Position numbers and translations under genes: made by a program. A stretch of DNA of 33,501 bases from DASRDU01 sp035560235 (GTDB lineage Bacteria > Acidobacteriota > Blastocatellia > RBC074), in assembly GCA_035560235.1 (NCBI GenBank), contig DATMAG010000006.1:1-33501 (forward strand). Direction: 5' to 3'. Shown piece by piece: positions 1 through 8,959 of the stretch (positions within the stretch are counted from its first letter, which is position 1; each line of letters opens with the position of its first letter). The notes below the pieces were generated by a model that saw only the letters and a program-made list of their open reading frames with translations, was not told the DNA's origin and did no database searches.

Positions 1-1290
1 GACGCAGCTTTGACAGCCGTAAGTGTAGTTGGCTCGCTTTAGAAGTTCCGTAAGGTCAGAGCCTGTGACGTTTCCGACATACACCAATTCACCAGTCGGG
101 TCTACATAGCGGAGTGGATTGTTGCGAACGTAAGCGTATAAGTTCCAGCTAGCGGGATCGCTGTTACGAGTATCGTTCAGGTGATCATCAGCGGATGTAA
201 ATCTCCCTTGTACGCTGCTGAAGTATCGCGCCTGAGCGTAATCCAAGCCCGTCTCACTGTCTCGCTCATACCCCGTGTGCTTCTGCCTGACCTGACTCGC
301 CACATACCCATTGCTCGCCGTCCTGATCCCCACTCCCCCAGGGATCTCTTCCCCAAACGGCAGATAATCCGTCCGCTTCACTCCTGCCAGAGAACCGCTC
401 CTGTCCACCACCATCCGCGTCGAACCGAGATGATCCTGCACCAGCCACTGCAACTGGTTGTCGCCCGTCTCCGTGCTGTCAAAGACCACCAGCAGCTTTC
501 CGCCCCGATACCCGTACTCCTTCGTTGGCGCGCCTGCTGCCCCCTGCTTCGGGTACTCCGCCAGCAGCAGTCCGTCAGGATCATACACCTGCCAGACTTC
601 GCCGTTCGCCCCGGTCTGCCCGACCAGCCGCTTCACCCGTCGCCCGCTGGCGTCGTACCGATACCGCTGCGTCCCGTTGACCGCCGTGATCATGTGATTC
701 TCGGCGTCGTAGGTCATCGTCCCGCGCTGACTGACTGAGGGGCTGAAATTGTCATACACCAGATTCCCGGCCTTGTCGTAGCGCATCAGATCGCTGCTCG
801 TCTCATCCCCCGTCGTGTCCGTCTGCGCCACCAGCCGGTTGGTGGCGGTCAGGGCTTTGAAATCGAGCCGCGTCACTCCGCCGCCGATATTGTCAGTGTT
901 GGCCAGATCAAGCGTCCGGTTCCCGTACCGGTCATACAGGTACGATTGTTTGAAGCTCGTCGCCGTGTAATTCTGGTACGACTCGGTGATCCGCGTGAGC
1001 CGGTTCAGGTCGTCGTACAGATACGTATCCGCCCCCAGCACCCAGCCCGTGATGTTGTTGCTCGCGTCCACCGCCGTCGGCACGAAATGATCCATCCGAT
1101 ACACGTTGCCGTTGTTGTCGGCCTGCGGCGGAGTCGACCCGGAGTAATCGTTCAGGCTGGCGCTGTAATAAAGCCTGATGGCCCCGCGATTCCACCCGCC
1201 ACTGGCATACTGCCAGTCCGCCGGGTTCGTCGAATCCAGAGTCGGGCTGCTGTCTGTCCCGAGCCGGATGTCAAAAAGCTGCCCGCGCCC
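1..1290 (-). CDS. 3' part of a second rhs gene (N-terminally truncated, orphan Rhs tip), runs off left edge
   Basis: Reading the minus strand from 1290 to 1 gives one uninterrupted frame closely matching the C-terminal core of the intact rhs gene next door (about 2413-3620): YD repeats, DHLGSTRM-like segment, then RYFSSVQGRFTSADDH and NNPLRYVDPTG. After DPTG (about nt 75) the sequence is unrelated to the neighbour's tip and begins ELVYVGN; it continues outside the window. Homology to the neighbour ends abruptly at about 1289, and an in-frame TGA lies at 1291-1293. No ATG, GTG or TTG precedes a GTG at 1104 and an ATG at 1095, so there is no signal peptide or normal start. The intact core with missing N-terminus is the arrangement known for orphan Rhs tips, which are thought to be silent until recombined onto a full-length gene. 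A decayed duplicate is the alternative. Confidence 0.85.
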
Positions 1291-1293
1291 TCA

Positions 1294-1580
1294 CCTGTTC
1301 CGCTGCCATCCCCTCCGCCGACTCCCCCCTCAGATGTGGGCTTGCGCCAGAATGGGCAATGATCGTTCGGTTTTCACTCAACAGGTGTGCCACGAGGGAG
1401 GAAGAACGGCAACTAAAGAAGAAGCAGCGGCAGCAGGCACAGGTTTCTTTCAGTGACCGCGTGACGGGGCATCGTGATCGGAAGTCCGCAGTGACCTTCA
1501 ATTCCGCTCCGGCGTGCGCCTACCTCCACTACTCAGTTAGGGAGGCAAAGCAAGCATCCAAAAGAAAAGATCAGTGACGC
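1294..1580. other. Spacer between the orphan rhs tip and the putative immunity gene; no gene seen
   Basis: This stretch separates the end of homology of the rhs fragment from the stop codon of the small Cys-rich gene. I see no recognisable protein, no transposase remnant and no clear terminal inverted repeats. The one sizeable reading frame on the minus strand (1271-1501) encodes a low-complexity Arg/Ser/Cys-rich peptide that overlaps the start of the rhs core in another frame, so I do not accept it. The abrupt junction at about 1290 is probably the recombination point that truncated the rhs copy. Confidence 0.5.
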
Positions 1581-1850
1581 TCATACAAATTCGGCAGGGA
1601 TATTTTTCATCTGTTCATCCAAGCTCCAACCTTCCGGCTTACTTTCAGGGTCAAACCACAGCGCGCCTACCTGAATCCACTCCTGTCTGTATTTCCGAAT
1701 CCCCGTCAGTGAAGAGTCCTGATAGCCAAACTCAACACCACAGCAGCGACAGAAATTGAATGTTGGAGACTTACCATCGTCACCCCAAGGTGAGTCATCT
1801 TCCCTGTAGCCACAAACGCGACAATAATAGAGAGATTCTTCATTGAGCAT
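1581..1850 (-). CDS. Small Cys-rich protein, probable immunity protein of the adjacent Rhs toxin tip
   Basis: An 89-residue acidic protein. Cysteines at 10 and 13 (YYCRVCG) and at 34, 36 and 37 (FCRCCGVEFGY) suggest a small zinc-ribbon; the segment PWGDDGKSPTFNF lies between them. There is no signal peptide, so it should be cytoplasmic. Its ATG (1850-1848) lies inside the last codons of the rhs gene and the two genes overlap by 11 nt, which implies translational coupling. In polymorphic toxin loci the gene directly after the toxin tip normally encodes the cognate immunity protein. I recall similar small PWGxDG...CxCCGxEFG proteins beside toxin genes, but cannot name a Pfam family with certainty. 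Its base composition is visibly more AT-rich than the rhs core, like that of the tip. The immunity role is inferred from position. Confidence 0.72.
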   Translation of the reverse strand: MLNEESLYYCRVCGYREDDSPWGDDGKSPTFNFCRCCGVEFGYQDSSLTGIRKYRQEWIQVGALWFDPESKPEGWSLDEQMKNIPAEFV

Positions 1851-4800
1851 TGAAGTAGTCTATGTTTGTAGGATACCCATGAAGTTTGGGATCAGGCTTG
1901 TACATTGTTCTTGGAACACCATTCTTATCTGCGACAGCGAATGTGTCACTCACAGGATCATAAATCACTTTGTCACCATTCGGTCTTCTCTTCACAAGAG
2001 CAGTGGATGGAGGCTTGTCAAGAAACTTCCTAGCCTCTTTGACATATTCCACAGCGTTTCTCAGATTGGGAAACTCTTTGCGATGTTTCAGCCAGTGCTC
2101 CCAAGCGTTGCGGACACCAGACAATCTTCTGGTCGGTGTCCATATCCCTGCAATCTGCATCAGATTGCCTACTGTATCATCTGAATTATCCTCCGATGGG
2201 ACTTCGTTTTCATAAACAACCTGCACCCAAGCGACTTGCTGATAATCCCGGTAGTTCGTGACATCAAACTGCTGCCCGATTTGTACCTTGTCACCACCTA
2301 CTGAGCCGATAAGGGACTTGACTGGAACATTCAGAATCTTCGCCAGCCCCTCAATCGTATCACCTTTCTCTGCCTCATAAATAATCGTGTCATCTTCGGT
2401 CTTAACCCTCTTCCACAGACCTGTTGGATCATCATACTTGAGTGGATTGTTAAGAACGTAAGTGTAAAGATTCCACGTCTGTGGTTCTTCCTGCCACTGA
2501 TCGACAAGAGGCTTGTCCGGGCTGGTAAATCTGCCTTGCACACTCGCGTAATATCTTGCCTCAAAGAAATCCAGCCCCGTCTCGGTATCACGTTCCTTCG
2601 CCCCAAACTTGACTCGCGGCTTGTCATCCACCGCATACCCGCTCCCGCCTGCCGCCCGATGCCCGATGGTGGAAGCCAGTTCCTCTCCGAACGGCAGATA
2701 GTCCCGCCGCTTCAGCCCCGCCAGACTGCCGCTCTTGTTCACCAGCATCCGTGTACTGCCGAGATGATCCGTGATCAGCCACCGCAACTGGTTGTCGCCC
2801 GTCTCCGTACTGTCAAAGACCACCAGCAGCTGCCCGCCACGATACCCGTACTCTTTGGTCGGGACAGTCGCTGCCCCCTGCTTCGGATATTCTGCCAGAA
2901 GTTCCCCCTCCGGGCCATAGACCTGCCACACTTCACCATTAGTTCCCGCCTGCCCGACCCGTTGCTTCACCCGCCGCCCGTTCGCGTCATACCGATACCG
3001 CTGCGTTCCGTTGACCGCCGTGATCATGTGATTCTCGGCGTCGTAAGTCATGCTGCCGCGCTGACTGACCGAGGGGCTGAAGTTGTCGTACACCAGATTC
3101 CCGGCCTTGTCATAGCGCATCAGATCGCTCCCCGGATCGTCGCCCGTCGTGTCACTCTGCGCGACCAGCCGGTTGTTCGCGGTCAGGGCTTTGAAATCAA
3201 GCCTTGTGACGCCGCCTCCGATGCTGTCGGTATTAGCCAGATCAATCGTCCGGTTCCCGTAGCGGTCATACCTGAACGACTGCTTGAAGCTCGTCGCCGT
3301 GTAATTCTGGTACCACTCTGTCACCCGTGTGATCCGGTTCAGTTCGTCATACTCATACGTGTCCGCTCCGAGGACCCAGTTGGTGATATTGTGGCTCGCG
3401 TCCACCGCTGTCGGGACGAAGTGATCCATCCGATACACGTTCCCGTTGTTGTCGGCCTGCTGCGGATTCGCCCCGCTGTAATCGTTCAGGCTCGCGCTGT
3501 AATAGAGCCTGATCGCCCCGCGATTCCACGAGCCGTTGGCATACTGCCAGTCCGCCGGATTGGTTGAATCGAGGATCGGATTGCTGTCCGTGCCCAGTCG
3601 GATGTCAAAGAGCTGCCCGCGCTGATTGTAATGCTTCCGCTGATAGAGCGGCTGCGTCGTCCCGAAGGTCTCCCGGATCATCTGCCCGCGCGGATTGTAG
3701 AGCATCCCGGTCGCGTAATTGAGGTCGTTTGCTCCGTTGGCGATCCCGCCCAGTTTGCCCGTGAAGCCGCTCATCTGCCCGGCGCTGTTGTAACTGTAAC
3801 TGACTGTCCGGTTCGACGGGTAAGTCTGCGTTTTCAGATTCCCCGCCAGATCATACGTCCGCGCGCCGGAATAGGAATACTGTGTGTTCCCGCCGCTTCC
3901 GTTCGGAGTGAAGAAGTCCTGCCGGAAGTTCGTCGGCCTGCCGAGCGCGTCGTAAGCCGTGATCACGTGCTGGTTGTAATACCAGTTCGCTGTCCCTTCC
4001 TTATTCGCGTCGTAGGTATACCAGAGCCGCCCCTTGCCGTTCGTCGCGCTGTCGTAATAAAAATTGATCGTGGTCGTCCCGTCGGATGGCTCCCAGTTGC
4101 TCTGCACGGTCATCCGGTTGAGCGCGTCGTAAGTGTACGAACCGGTCGCTCCGCGCGCGTCGGTCTTCGTCAGCAGATTGCCGTTGTTGTCGTAAGTGTA
4201 AGCGGTTGACCAGCCCGCTCCGCCCGTCACCGGATCGGTGTAAGCGGGCAGGCTGTAATTGACCGCCGTCTCCGGGTTCTTCACCCGGATCAGCCGCGAG
4301 AGCGAATCGTAACCGAACCAGCGCGTCTGCGCCCCCTGATCCACCCGCCGCAGATTGCCGAGCGCGTCGTACAGGTAGCTGGTCTGATACGCAGTGTAGT
4401 TTGTCCCGCTGAACCCGACGGTGGTTGTCCACTGATCCGCCGGAGTGACTTCCCAGACTGCCGTCAGCCGTCCGAGCGCGTCGGTCTGACTGAGCCGCTT
4501 CTTTCCGGTCTGATCGGTGACCATGACCTGATTGCCGCTGTAAGCCGTCGTCACGGTCGCCGTGTCCGGGGTCGTCACAGTCAGCGCCCGGCTGAGCGCG
4601 TCGTATGTGGTCGTCGTCCAGAAGCCCGAAGGGTTGACCGCCCCGGTCAGGTCGGTCGCGCTGTAGGGACTGGACACGCGCCTCGTGCGCCCGAGCGCGT
4701 CGAATTCCGTATCGGTCACATTCCACGCGCTGCCTGTCCAGCTTCCGACGCGCCAGGTGCGGCCCAGCCCGTCATACCGGCTGGCCGATTTCAGGCCGCT

Positions 4801-7248
4801 GCCATTAATGTTGTCACTCTGTCCGAAGAAATCCTTGTCCCTGACGGAGGTGATCGTCCGGCCCGGATCGTCGTAATAGATGCGTGTCTGCGTTGCGGCA
4901 GTGGTTCCGAGGGCGCTGATTCCCCTGGTCGGGCGATCCAGCGCGTCTTCATAGTAAAGACTCGCTTTGACGCCATTCGGATCTTCGGTGTCCACTGGTT
5001 TGCTGAGGTAATAATCAAACTGAGTGTAGGCGGTGTGGCCAAGCGGATTGGTAACGAGCGTCGGGAAGGCGAAGGTGTATTGCCCGGCTAGTTCGACGGC
5101 CCCGGCATTGGCCCGCGCATCGCCATCGGGTGAACCGAAGCGGTCACTGAAATCAATGGTCGTGGCATTGCCCCGCCCATCAATCGCCCTGACGACATTC
5201 CCGGCGATGTCGTATTGCGCATAGCTGCTGATCGAACCGGTCACGCTGCCATTGCCGTCGAGCAGGTAGCGCGTCGTCTTTGTCACATTGCCGCGCGTGA
5301 AATACGCAGTGGAATACGTGCCGCTGTCATGACCGCTCATATGGACGCGGGTCGTCAAAGGCGCATTGCTCCCGGAGGCGCTGTAATTGTCGTACTCAAA
5401 CGCGGTCTGCGCGCGCAGCAAGCCTCCGGCGTCAAAGACCTGTGTCTGTACGGGCAGACTGCGAATGTGAATGTTGTTGTCGGTGGCGTAATTTGCTCCA
5501 TTGGTCGGATGCAGGGTCAGGTAATCCGTGTGAGTGCGACGAATCAGCGCTCCCGGTACGCCGCTGCCATAATCGTACTCGTATATATCCGTCTGATTAT
5601 TGAACTCGTCGGAGGAATACGTGAAGGTCTGTTTTGAGACCTGACTGGTTTCTGTCAGTGTACTGATCGTTTCCGTGATTCGCGGGTCGTTGGAGGGAGC
5701 CGCATCAGCGCTGAAAGTCCACCAGCTGACCGCAGCGCGCTGTTGCCAGATCTGTTCCTGTCTGCGCAGAACCGTTGTTCCTGTATCCAGCGCCTCTGTC
5801 CTGTATTCCCGTCCGTCTTTCCAGGCGGCATAGAAAAATGGATCAGGGTTGTAGCCGGGAATGGTCACCCCGTAAAAATAATGTTTGCTACGTGCCAGGA
5901 CCGTGTCACTCGCGGTCTTCTGGTCAATCGTGACCTCTGTGGGGTATCCGCAGGTGGGACAATACGCGATTTTACTGTAGGTGGTTTTCCCGACGGGAGT
6001 GGAACTGCTGCTGTCGGTGTACACTCTTCTGGTCAGTACCTTGCGGAAAATCTCGGCATAATCGCCAGGCGCATTGGAAGTCGCTCCGCTGCTGAACCCT
6101 CCCTCGATCCCGCCGCTCCAGTCATATTCCATCGCGCCGCCCGTGGGCAGAACGACGCGCGCAACTTCGCCGTAGACGTTGTAATACAAATCATAATGCC
6201 GTCCATCCGGCAGCCAGATATTGGAGATTTTGTCGGACGGATTGAAATCATTGGCGTAGGCCCCGTTCAGTTCCGGGAAAAGCTGGGCATAGGTTTTGAC
6301 CGTAGAGGAATCTCCGGCCTGAGTCGTCCGCAGCGCCGCGCTCAGGCTTTTGAGGGAGACACGCAGAATGCGCGTGGCTCCGCCAAAGCCCCGAAAAGTG
6401 ATCCGGTCGCACAGCCCGTAAGGGGCGGCTTCAGTGACTCCGTATTCAATCAGCACCTGCCGATTCAGGGAATCGGTGATCGTCATCGTCGAGGAAGTGT
6501 AGGCAAAGGTGATTTTGTTGCCATTCCGATCCCGCACCCACGAGACCTCGCCGTTATCAAAGCGGTAGCGCGTCCCGTCGCGCAGCATGACATAGCCGGT
6601 CATGCCCATCACGAACCCGTTAAAACTGGAATCCATGACATCCGCATCCGAGACCAAGGTGGCAGATGAGCCGTCTCTGGTTTTGAAAATTTTCCCCCGG
6701 TTGAAGTGCGGCAGATACCAGTCGCACGGACTGTTCTTTTTTTCTCCGTCGGTCAGGGCATCGCGCATTTCATATTCAGTGCCATCGGGAGCGGTAAAGG
6801 TCACACGGGTCAGTGTGGGAGTGAGAGTGCCTGACTCACATCCCAGCGCGGAGTAACGGGCCAGTAAGCGAGCCGGGCGATAGCGCCCCATGTTGAACCA
6901 CCAGGTTCCCTGCGGGCTGTGAATGGTGACGCCGCCGAACATCTGTTCGGTATGATCAACCGTCCAGCGTTGCTCGACCGACAACATCAGCGGGTACTGC
7001 GCCGAGCCGCGACCACCGACATTCAGCAGCGGAAAGCGCAGATTCATGTTGCCATTGAAGAGATTGAGCGATTCGAGGTCAGACAGGGGATAGGAACCCG
7101 CAGGCGCGCCGGGCGCAACACTGGGTGGCGTTGTGCCATCGGTGATATTGCTTTGCGCCCGGCTTTCGAGCGAAAGCAGGACGAGCAGGAAAACTGACAT
7201 AACTGAAAGGAGGATCTGATTCAGGCGATTTTGTTGCCGGGTTTTCAT
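1840..7248 (-). CDS. Secreted Rhs/YD-repeat polymorphic toxin protein
   Basis: 1802 residues. A Sec signal peptide (about 1-32; hydrophobic LLSVMSVFLLVLLSL ending SRAQ) is followed by a beta-rich N-terminal region, then a long array of YD repeats (motifs such as YDALGR, YDNNGN, YDANGRR) from about residue 700 to 1500. The Rhs core closes with YYASVQGRFTSPD and NNPLKYDDPTG near 1610. The last 190 residues are the variable tip: a LysM-like segment (about 1624-1663, YEAEKGDTIEGLAKILNV) and a C-terminal module from about 1713 (AWEHWLKHRKEFP ... YDPVSDTFAV ... GVPRTMYKPDP) that resembles tips of contact-dependent toxins, perhaps a ribonuclease. YD repeats are known to form a shell that encapsulates the toxin. 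The ATG has an AGAGGT ribosome site. It lies 62 nt after the small exported gene and overlaps the putative immunity gene. The tip DNA is more AT-rich than the core. Confidence 0.9.
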   Translation of the reverse strand: MKTRQQNRLNQILLSVMSVFLLVLLSLESRAQSNITDGTTPPSVAPGAPAGSYPLSDLESLNLFNGNMNLRFPLLNVGGRGSAQYPLMLSVEQRWTVDHTEQMFGGVTIHSPQGTWWFNMGRYRPARLLARYSALGCESGTLTPTLTRVTFTAPDGTEYEMRDALTDGEKKNSPCDWYLPHFNRGKIFKTRDGSSATLVSDADVMDSSFNGFVMGMTGYVMLRDGTRYRFDNGEVSWVRDRNGNKITFAYTSSTMTITDSLNRQVLIEYGVTEAAPYGLCDRITFRGFGGATRILRVSLKSLSAALRTTQAGDSSTVKTYAQLFPELNGAYANDFNPSDKISNIWLPDGRHYDLYYNVYGEVARVVLPTGGAMEYDWSGGIEGGFSSGATSNAPGDYAEIFRKVLTRRVYTDSSSSTPVGKTTYSKIAYCPTCGYPTEVTIDQKTASDTVLARSKHYFYGVTIPGYNPDPFFYAAWKDGREYRTEALDTGTTVLRRQEQIWQQRAAVSWWTFSADAAPSNDPRITETISTLTETSQVSKQTFTYSSDEFNNQTDIYEYDYGSGVPGALIRRTHTDYLTLHPTNGANYATDNNIHIRSLPVQTQVFDAGGLLRAQTAFEYDNYSASGSNAPLTTRVHMSGHDSGTYSTAYFTRGNVTKTTRYLLDGNGSVTGSISSYAQYDIAGNVVRAIDGRGNATTIDFSDRFGSPDGDARANAGAVELAGQYTFAFPTLVTNPLGHTAYTQFDYYLSKPVDTEDPNGVKASLYYEDALDRPTRGISALGTTAATQTRIYYDDPGRTITSVRDKDFFGQSDNINGSGLKSASRYDGLGRTWRVGSWTGSAWNVTDTEFDALGRTRRVSSPYSATDLTGAVNPSGFWTTTTYDALSRALTVTTPDTATVTTAYSGNQVMVTDQTGKKRLSQTDALGRLTAVWEVTPADQWTTTVGFSGTNYTAYQTSYLYDALGNLRRVDQGAQTRWFGYDSLSRLIRVKNPETAVNYSLPAYTDPVTGGAGWSTAYTYDNNGNLLTKTDARGATGSYTYDALNRMTVQSNWEPSDGTTTINFYYDSATNGKGRLWYTYDANKEGTANWYYNQHVITAYDALGRPTNFRQDFFTPNGSGGNTQYSYSGARTYDLAGNLKTQTYPSNRTVSYSYNSAGQMSGFTGKLGGIANGANDLNYATGMLYNPRGQMIRETFGTTQPLYQRKHYNQRGQLFDIRLGTDSNPILDSTNPADWQYANGSWNRGAIRLYYSASLNDYSGANPQQADNNGNVYRMDHFVPTAVDASHNITNWVLGADTYEYDELNRITRVTEWYQNYTATSFKQSFRYDRYGNRTIDLANTDSIGGGVTRLDFKALTANNRLVAQSDTTGDDPGSDLMRYDKAGNLVYDNFSPSVSQRGSMTYDAENHMITAVNGTQRYRYDANGRRVKQRVGQAGTNGEVWQVYGPEGELLAEYPKQGAATVPTKEYGYRGGQLLVVFDSTETGDNQLRWLITDHLGSTRMLVNKSGSLAGLKRRDYLPFGEELASTIGHRAAGGSGYAVDDKPRVKFGAKERDTETGLDFFEARYYASVQGRFTSPDKPLVDQWQEEPQTWNLYTYVLNNPLKYDDPTGLWKRVKTEDDTIIYEAEKGDTIEGLAKILNVPVKSLIGSVGGDKVQIGQQFDVTNYRDYQQVAWVQVVYENEVPSEDNSDDTVGNLMQIAGIWTPTRRLSGVRNAWEHWLKHRKEFPNLRNAVEYVKEARKFLDKPPSTALVKRRPNGDKVIYDPVSDTFAVADKNGVPRTMYKPDPKLHGYPTNIDYFNAQ

Positions 7249-7310
7249 AGCTGACCTCTGTATGCTGATGCTGGTGGTTGTGTTTGAGTGAAGAGTCCGC
7301 TCACGAGAGG

Positions 7311-7721
7311 TTACTTGTCAGAGACATCAAGGGTGACCCTGCGATTGGAATTTCCCGGATCCGTCAGGTTGATTCGGCCCGGAGTAAGCACTACCAGCCC
7401 GCGCCACTTTCGTCTGCCGGGGATGAGTTGTGCGCTGACCAGTCTGGCGCCGCCCTGGGTATCAAACTTCACATCCACCTCATTGAACCCGCTGTCGTTA
7501 TCAATCGCCACGAAGTAGCGCCCTGGTTTGACCGTCAGTCTTTTCGGTTCCATTCCGCGCTCGGTGATACGGAAATAGAGAGACGGGAATATTTCGCTTG
7601 CCTGAACAGGCTGAGAGACTCTTGCAGCAGATGCGCCTGATCTGGCGCTGACGATCAGCCCGGTGATTCCGGCAACCACAGCCAGAGACAAAAAACTGAG
7701 ACAGATTCTTCGGAAACGCAT
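7311..7721 (-). CDS. Small exported or membrane-anchored protein, possibly cupredoxin-like
   Basis: 136 residues with an N-terminal hydrophobic signal/anchor (ICLSFLSLAVVAGITGLIVSA, about 6-26). The rest is a beta-rich domain with RLTVKPGRYFVAIDND, FNEVDVKFD and KWRGLVVLTPGRINLTDP, a layout that recalls cupredoxin-like folds, but I see no complete type-1 copper ligand set (no Cys). It is preceded by GGAG seven nucleotides before the ATG. It lies upstream of the rhs gene on the same strand with a 62-nt gap and is probably co-transcribed, so it could be an accessory or envelope protein of the toxin. I cannot assign a function. Confidence 0.7.
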   Translation of the reverse strand: MRFRRICLSFLSLAVVAGITGLIVSARSGASAARVSQPVQASEIFPSLYFRITERGMEPKRLTVKPGRYFVAIDNDSGFNEVDVKFDTQGGARLVSAQLIPGRRKWRGLVVLTPGRINLTDPGNSNRRVTLDVSDK

Positions 7722-8005
7722 ATCATTCTCCTGATGGTTTCAACGAGAAGCCTGAAGCGAAGTAAGCCTGAAGAAAAAGCCGTCATAGCGCCGCCAGATA
7801 CACCTCCGGCTGGCGGCTGGTTTCTTCAGCCGCAGACAAGGTTTTCAACGCCCGGCGCAATTGCCTGCACGGGCGCGACGAGACAGTTAACGATGAATGT
7901 GCCGGTGGTGAGGCAGTCAACAGTTCACTGCAGCCAGGAACAGATGGCTTCTGCTGGGGGGAATAACTGCGGTGATCCGTGTCTGCTGCTTCGTCGTTCA
8001 CTCTA

Positions 8006-8545
8006 TCAACTCATCTGGCGGCTGGGGAGTTGGATAATCCTGCTGTTTTCTGGACAATCCTGCTGCGGGTTGAAGTGATTCTGACCGCCTGAGCTGCCGG
8101 TATGCGCGGGTGAATGACGGCAGCGCTTCCTGATCAGGCGGTTGAAGTAGCTTCGATCACAGACGCCGACCCGATGCATGATCTCTTTCACGCTCAGGCT
8201 GGTTGTGGCCAGCAATTCCAGCGCTGCGTGCAAGCGAAGCTGAACCAGATATTGCCACGGAGGCAGGCCGGTCTCCGCCTTGAACAGATGCGCCAGCCGC
8301 GAGGCTGACAATCCGACGCGCGCGGCCAGTTCTTCAACGGTGTGAGCGTGGCCGAGGTCTGTGGTCAGAATAGCGATGACCTGATGAATGCGCCAGTCAT
8401 GCGGCGCAGGCCTGTCTGTCGCAGCGGGCGGCTGCAGGCTGCGGGCTGTGGCACTGTCTGCATCAGTGTGCCCGCTGATCTGTAATGCAGTATGTGGCTG
8501 AAAAAAATTGGGGGGGGGGGCAAACGGTGTGCCATCGTAGCTCAT
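8006..8545 (-). CDS. AraC-family transcriptional regulator
   Basis: 179 residues. From about residue 50 the protein matches the double helix-turn-helix domain of AraC/XylS regulators: IHQVIAILTTDL, then TVEELAARVGLSASRLAHLFKAETGLPPWQYL (first HTH) and SVKEIMHRVGVCDRSYFNRLIRKRCRHSPA (second HTH, normally VGFxDxSYFxRxFKK). The N-terminal 50 residues are short and low in complexity, so there is no usual sensing domain. Start: AGGA about seven nucleotides before the ATG at 8545. Codons 9-15 are a C11 tract followed by AA and T7 (8520-8501), which may slip. The C-terminus runs about 35 residues past the usual end of the domain. It lies 284 nt upstream of the small exported gene and rhs on the same strand and could regulate them; this is inference. 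Confidence 0.85.
   Translation of the reverse strand: MSYDGTPFAPPPNFFQPHTALQISGHTDADSATARSLQPPAATDRPAPHDWRIHQVIAILTTDLGHAHTVEELAARVGLSASRLAHLFKAETGLPPWQYLVQLRLHAALELLATTSLSVKEIMHRVGVCDRSYFNRLIRKRCRHSPAHTGSSGGQNHFNPQQDCPENSRIIQLPSRQMS
8501..8520 (-). repeat. Homopolymer tracts (C11 and T7 on the coding strand) in the 5' end of the AraC gene
   Basis: The plus strand reads A7 (8501-8507), TT, then G11 (8510-8520). On the coding strand this is C11-AA-T7 within codons 9-15 of the AraC-family regulator. Mononucleotide tracts of this length just after a start codon are classic sites for slipped-strand mispairing, and a one-base change would shift the frame before the DNA-binding domain. It might also be a sequencing or assembly uncertainty, as such tracts are error-prone. 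Confidence 0.8.
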
Positions 8546-8959
8546 GGATGTTCCTTTCAGATTCCGGTTAGCGGGCGGCTCGCAGTGATGGCTGCTCCCA
8601 TTGAAGCCGGGGGCCGCGTGATCGGTGCGGCTGCCCTGTCAGATTGTGAATGGGAATGTGAGTTGAGTGGCGTTTCCGGCCATCAGGCGCGACCACAATC
8701 ATCCGCCGATCCTGCTGCACTGAAGCGGAAACGAAATTGAACTGACCGAAATCATGACCCTCGAAGTGCGGGCACGTTAACACGCGGCGGCGGGAGAGGG
8801 CAAGATGGCAGGTGGTCTTCGGAAAGATTGTTCAGTGGGTAACGGAAAGAATGATGGCTTGACATCACCATCCCCGGAGCATTACCTTCCCGTCGTCGCC
8901 TCGCATCCGGCCCCGGGTACCATTCACCAACCACAGGGTTTTCCATCGGGTTCTCCTCA
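8546..8959. other. Divergent intergenic region between the AraC gene and the 472-residue exported protein
   Basis: About 410 nt with no protein I can support. Short frames on both strands (for example 8568-8783 minus and 8752-8946 minus) have no recognisable domain and no ribosome site. The region should hold promoters for both divergent genes. Only one weak sigma70-like candidate stands out (8859-8887). Confidence 0.5.
8859..8887 (+). promoter_or_regulatory. Possible sigma70-type promoter for the 8960 gene
   Basis: A perfect TTGACA at 8859-8864 is followed after 17 nt by TTACCT at 8882-8887, a poor -10 match. It lies about 70 nt before the ATG at 8960. The spacing is ideal and the -10 is weak, so this is only a candidate. 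Confidence 0.25.

Noticed and set aside
1271..1501. 76-codon minus-strand frame spanning the rhs fragment junction
   Set aside because: Low complexity, overlaps the rhs core in another frame, no recognisable start signals.
2536..3567. Long plus-strand reading frame antisense to the rhs gene
   Set aside because: It mirrors the repetitive rhs core in GC-rich DNA, has no domain and no ribosome site; the minus-strand Rhs frame is clearly coding. Similar frames at 181-738, 946-1362, 3631-4209 and 5743-6669 were rejected for the same reason.
2400..6500. Repeated motifs in the rhs gene considered as a CRISPR or DNA satellite
   Set aside because: The repeats are degenerate YD protein repeats without constant spacers; no direct repeats of 20-40 nt with unique spacers were seen anywhere in the window.
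7783..8001. 72-codon minus-strand frame between the AraC gene and the small exported gene
   Set aside because: No domain and no ribosome site; the region is better read as leader and spacer.
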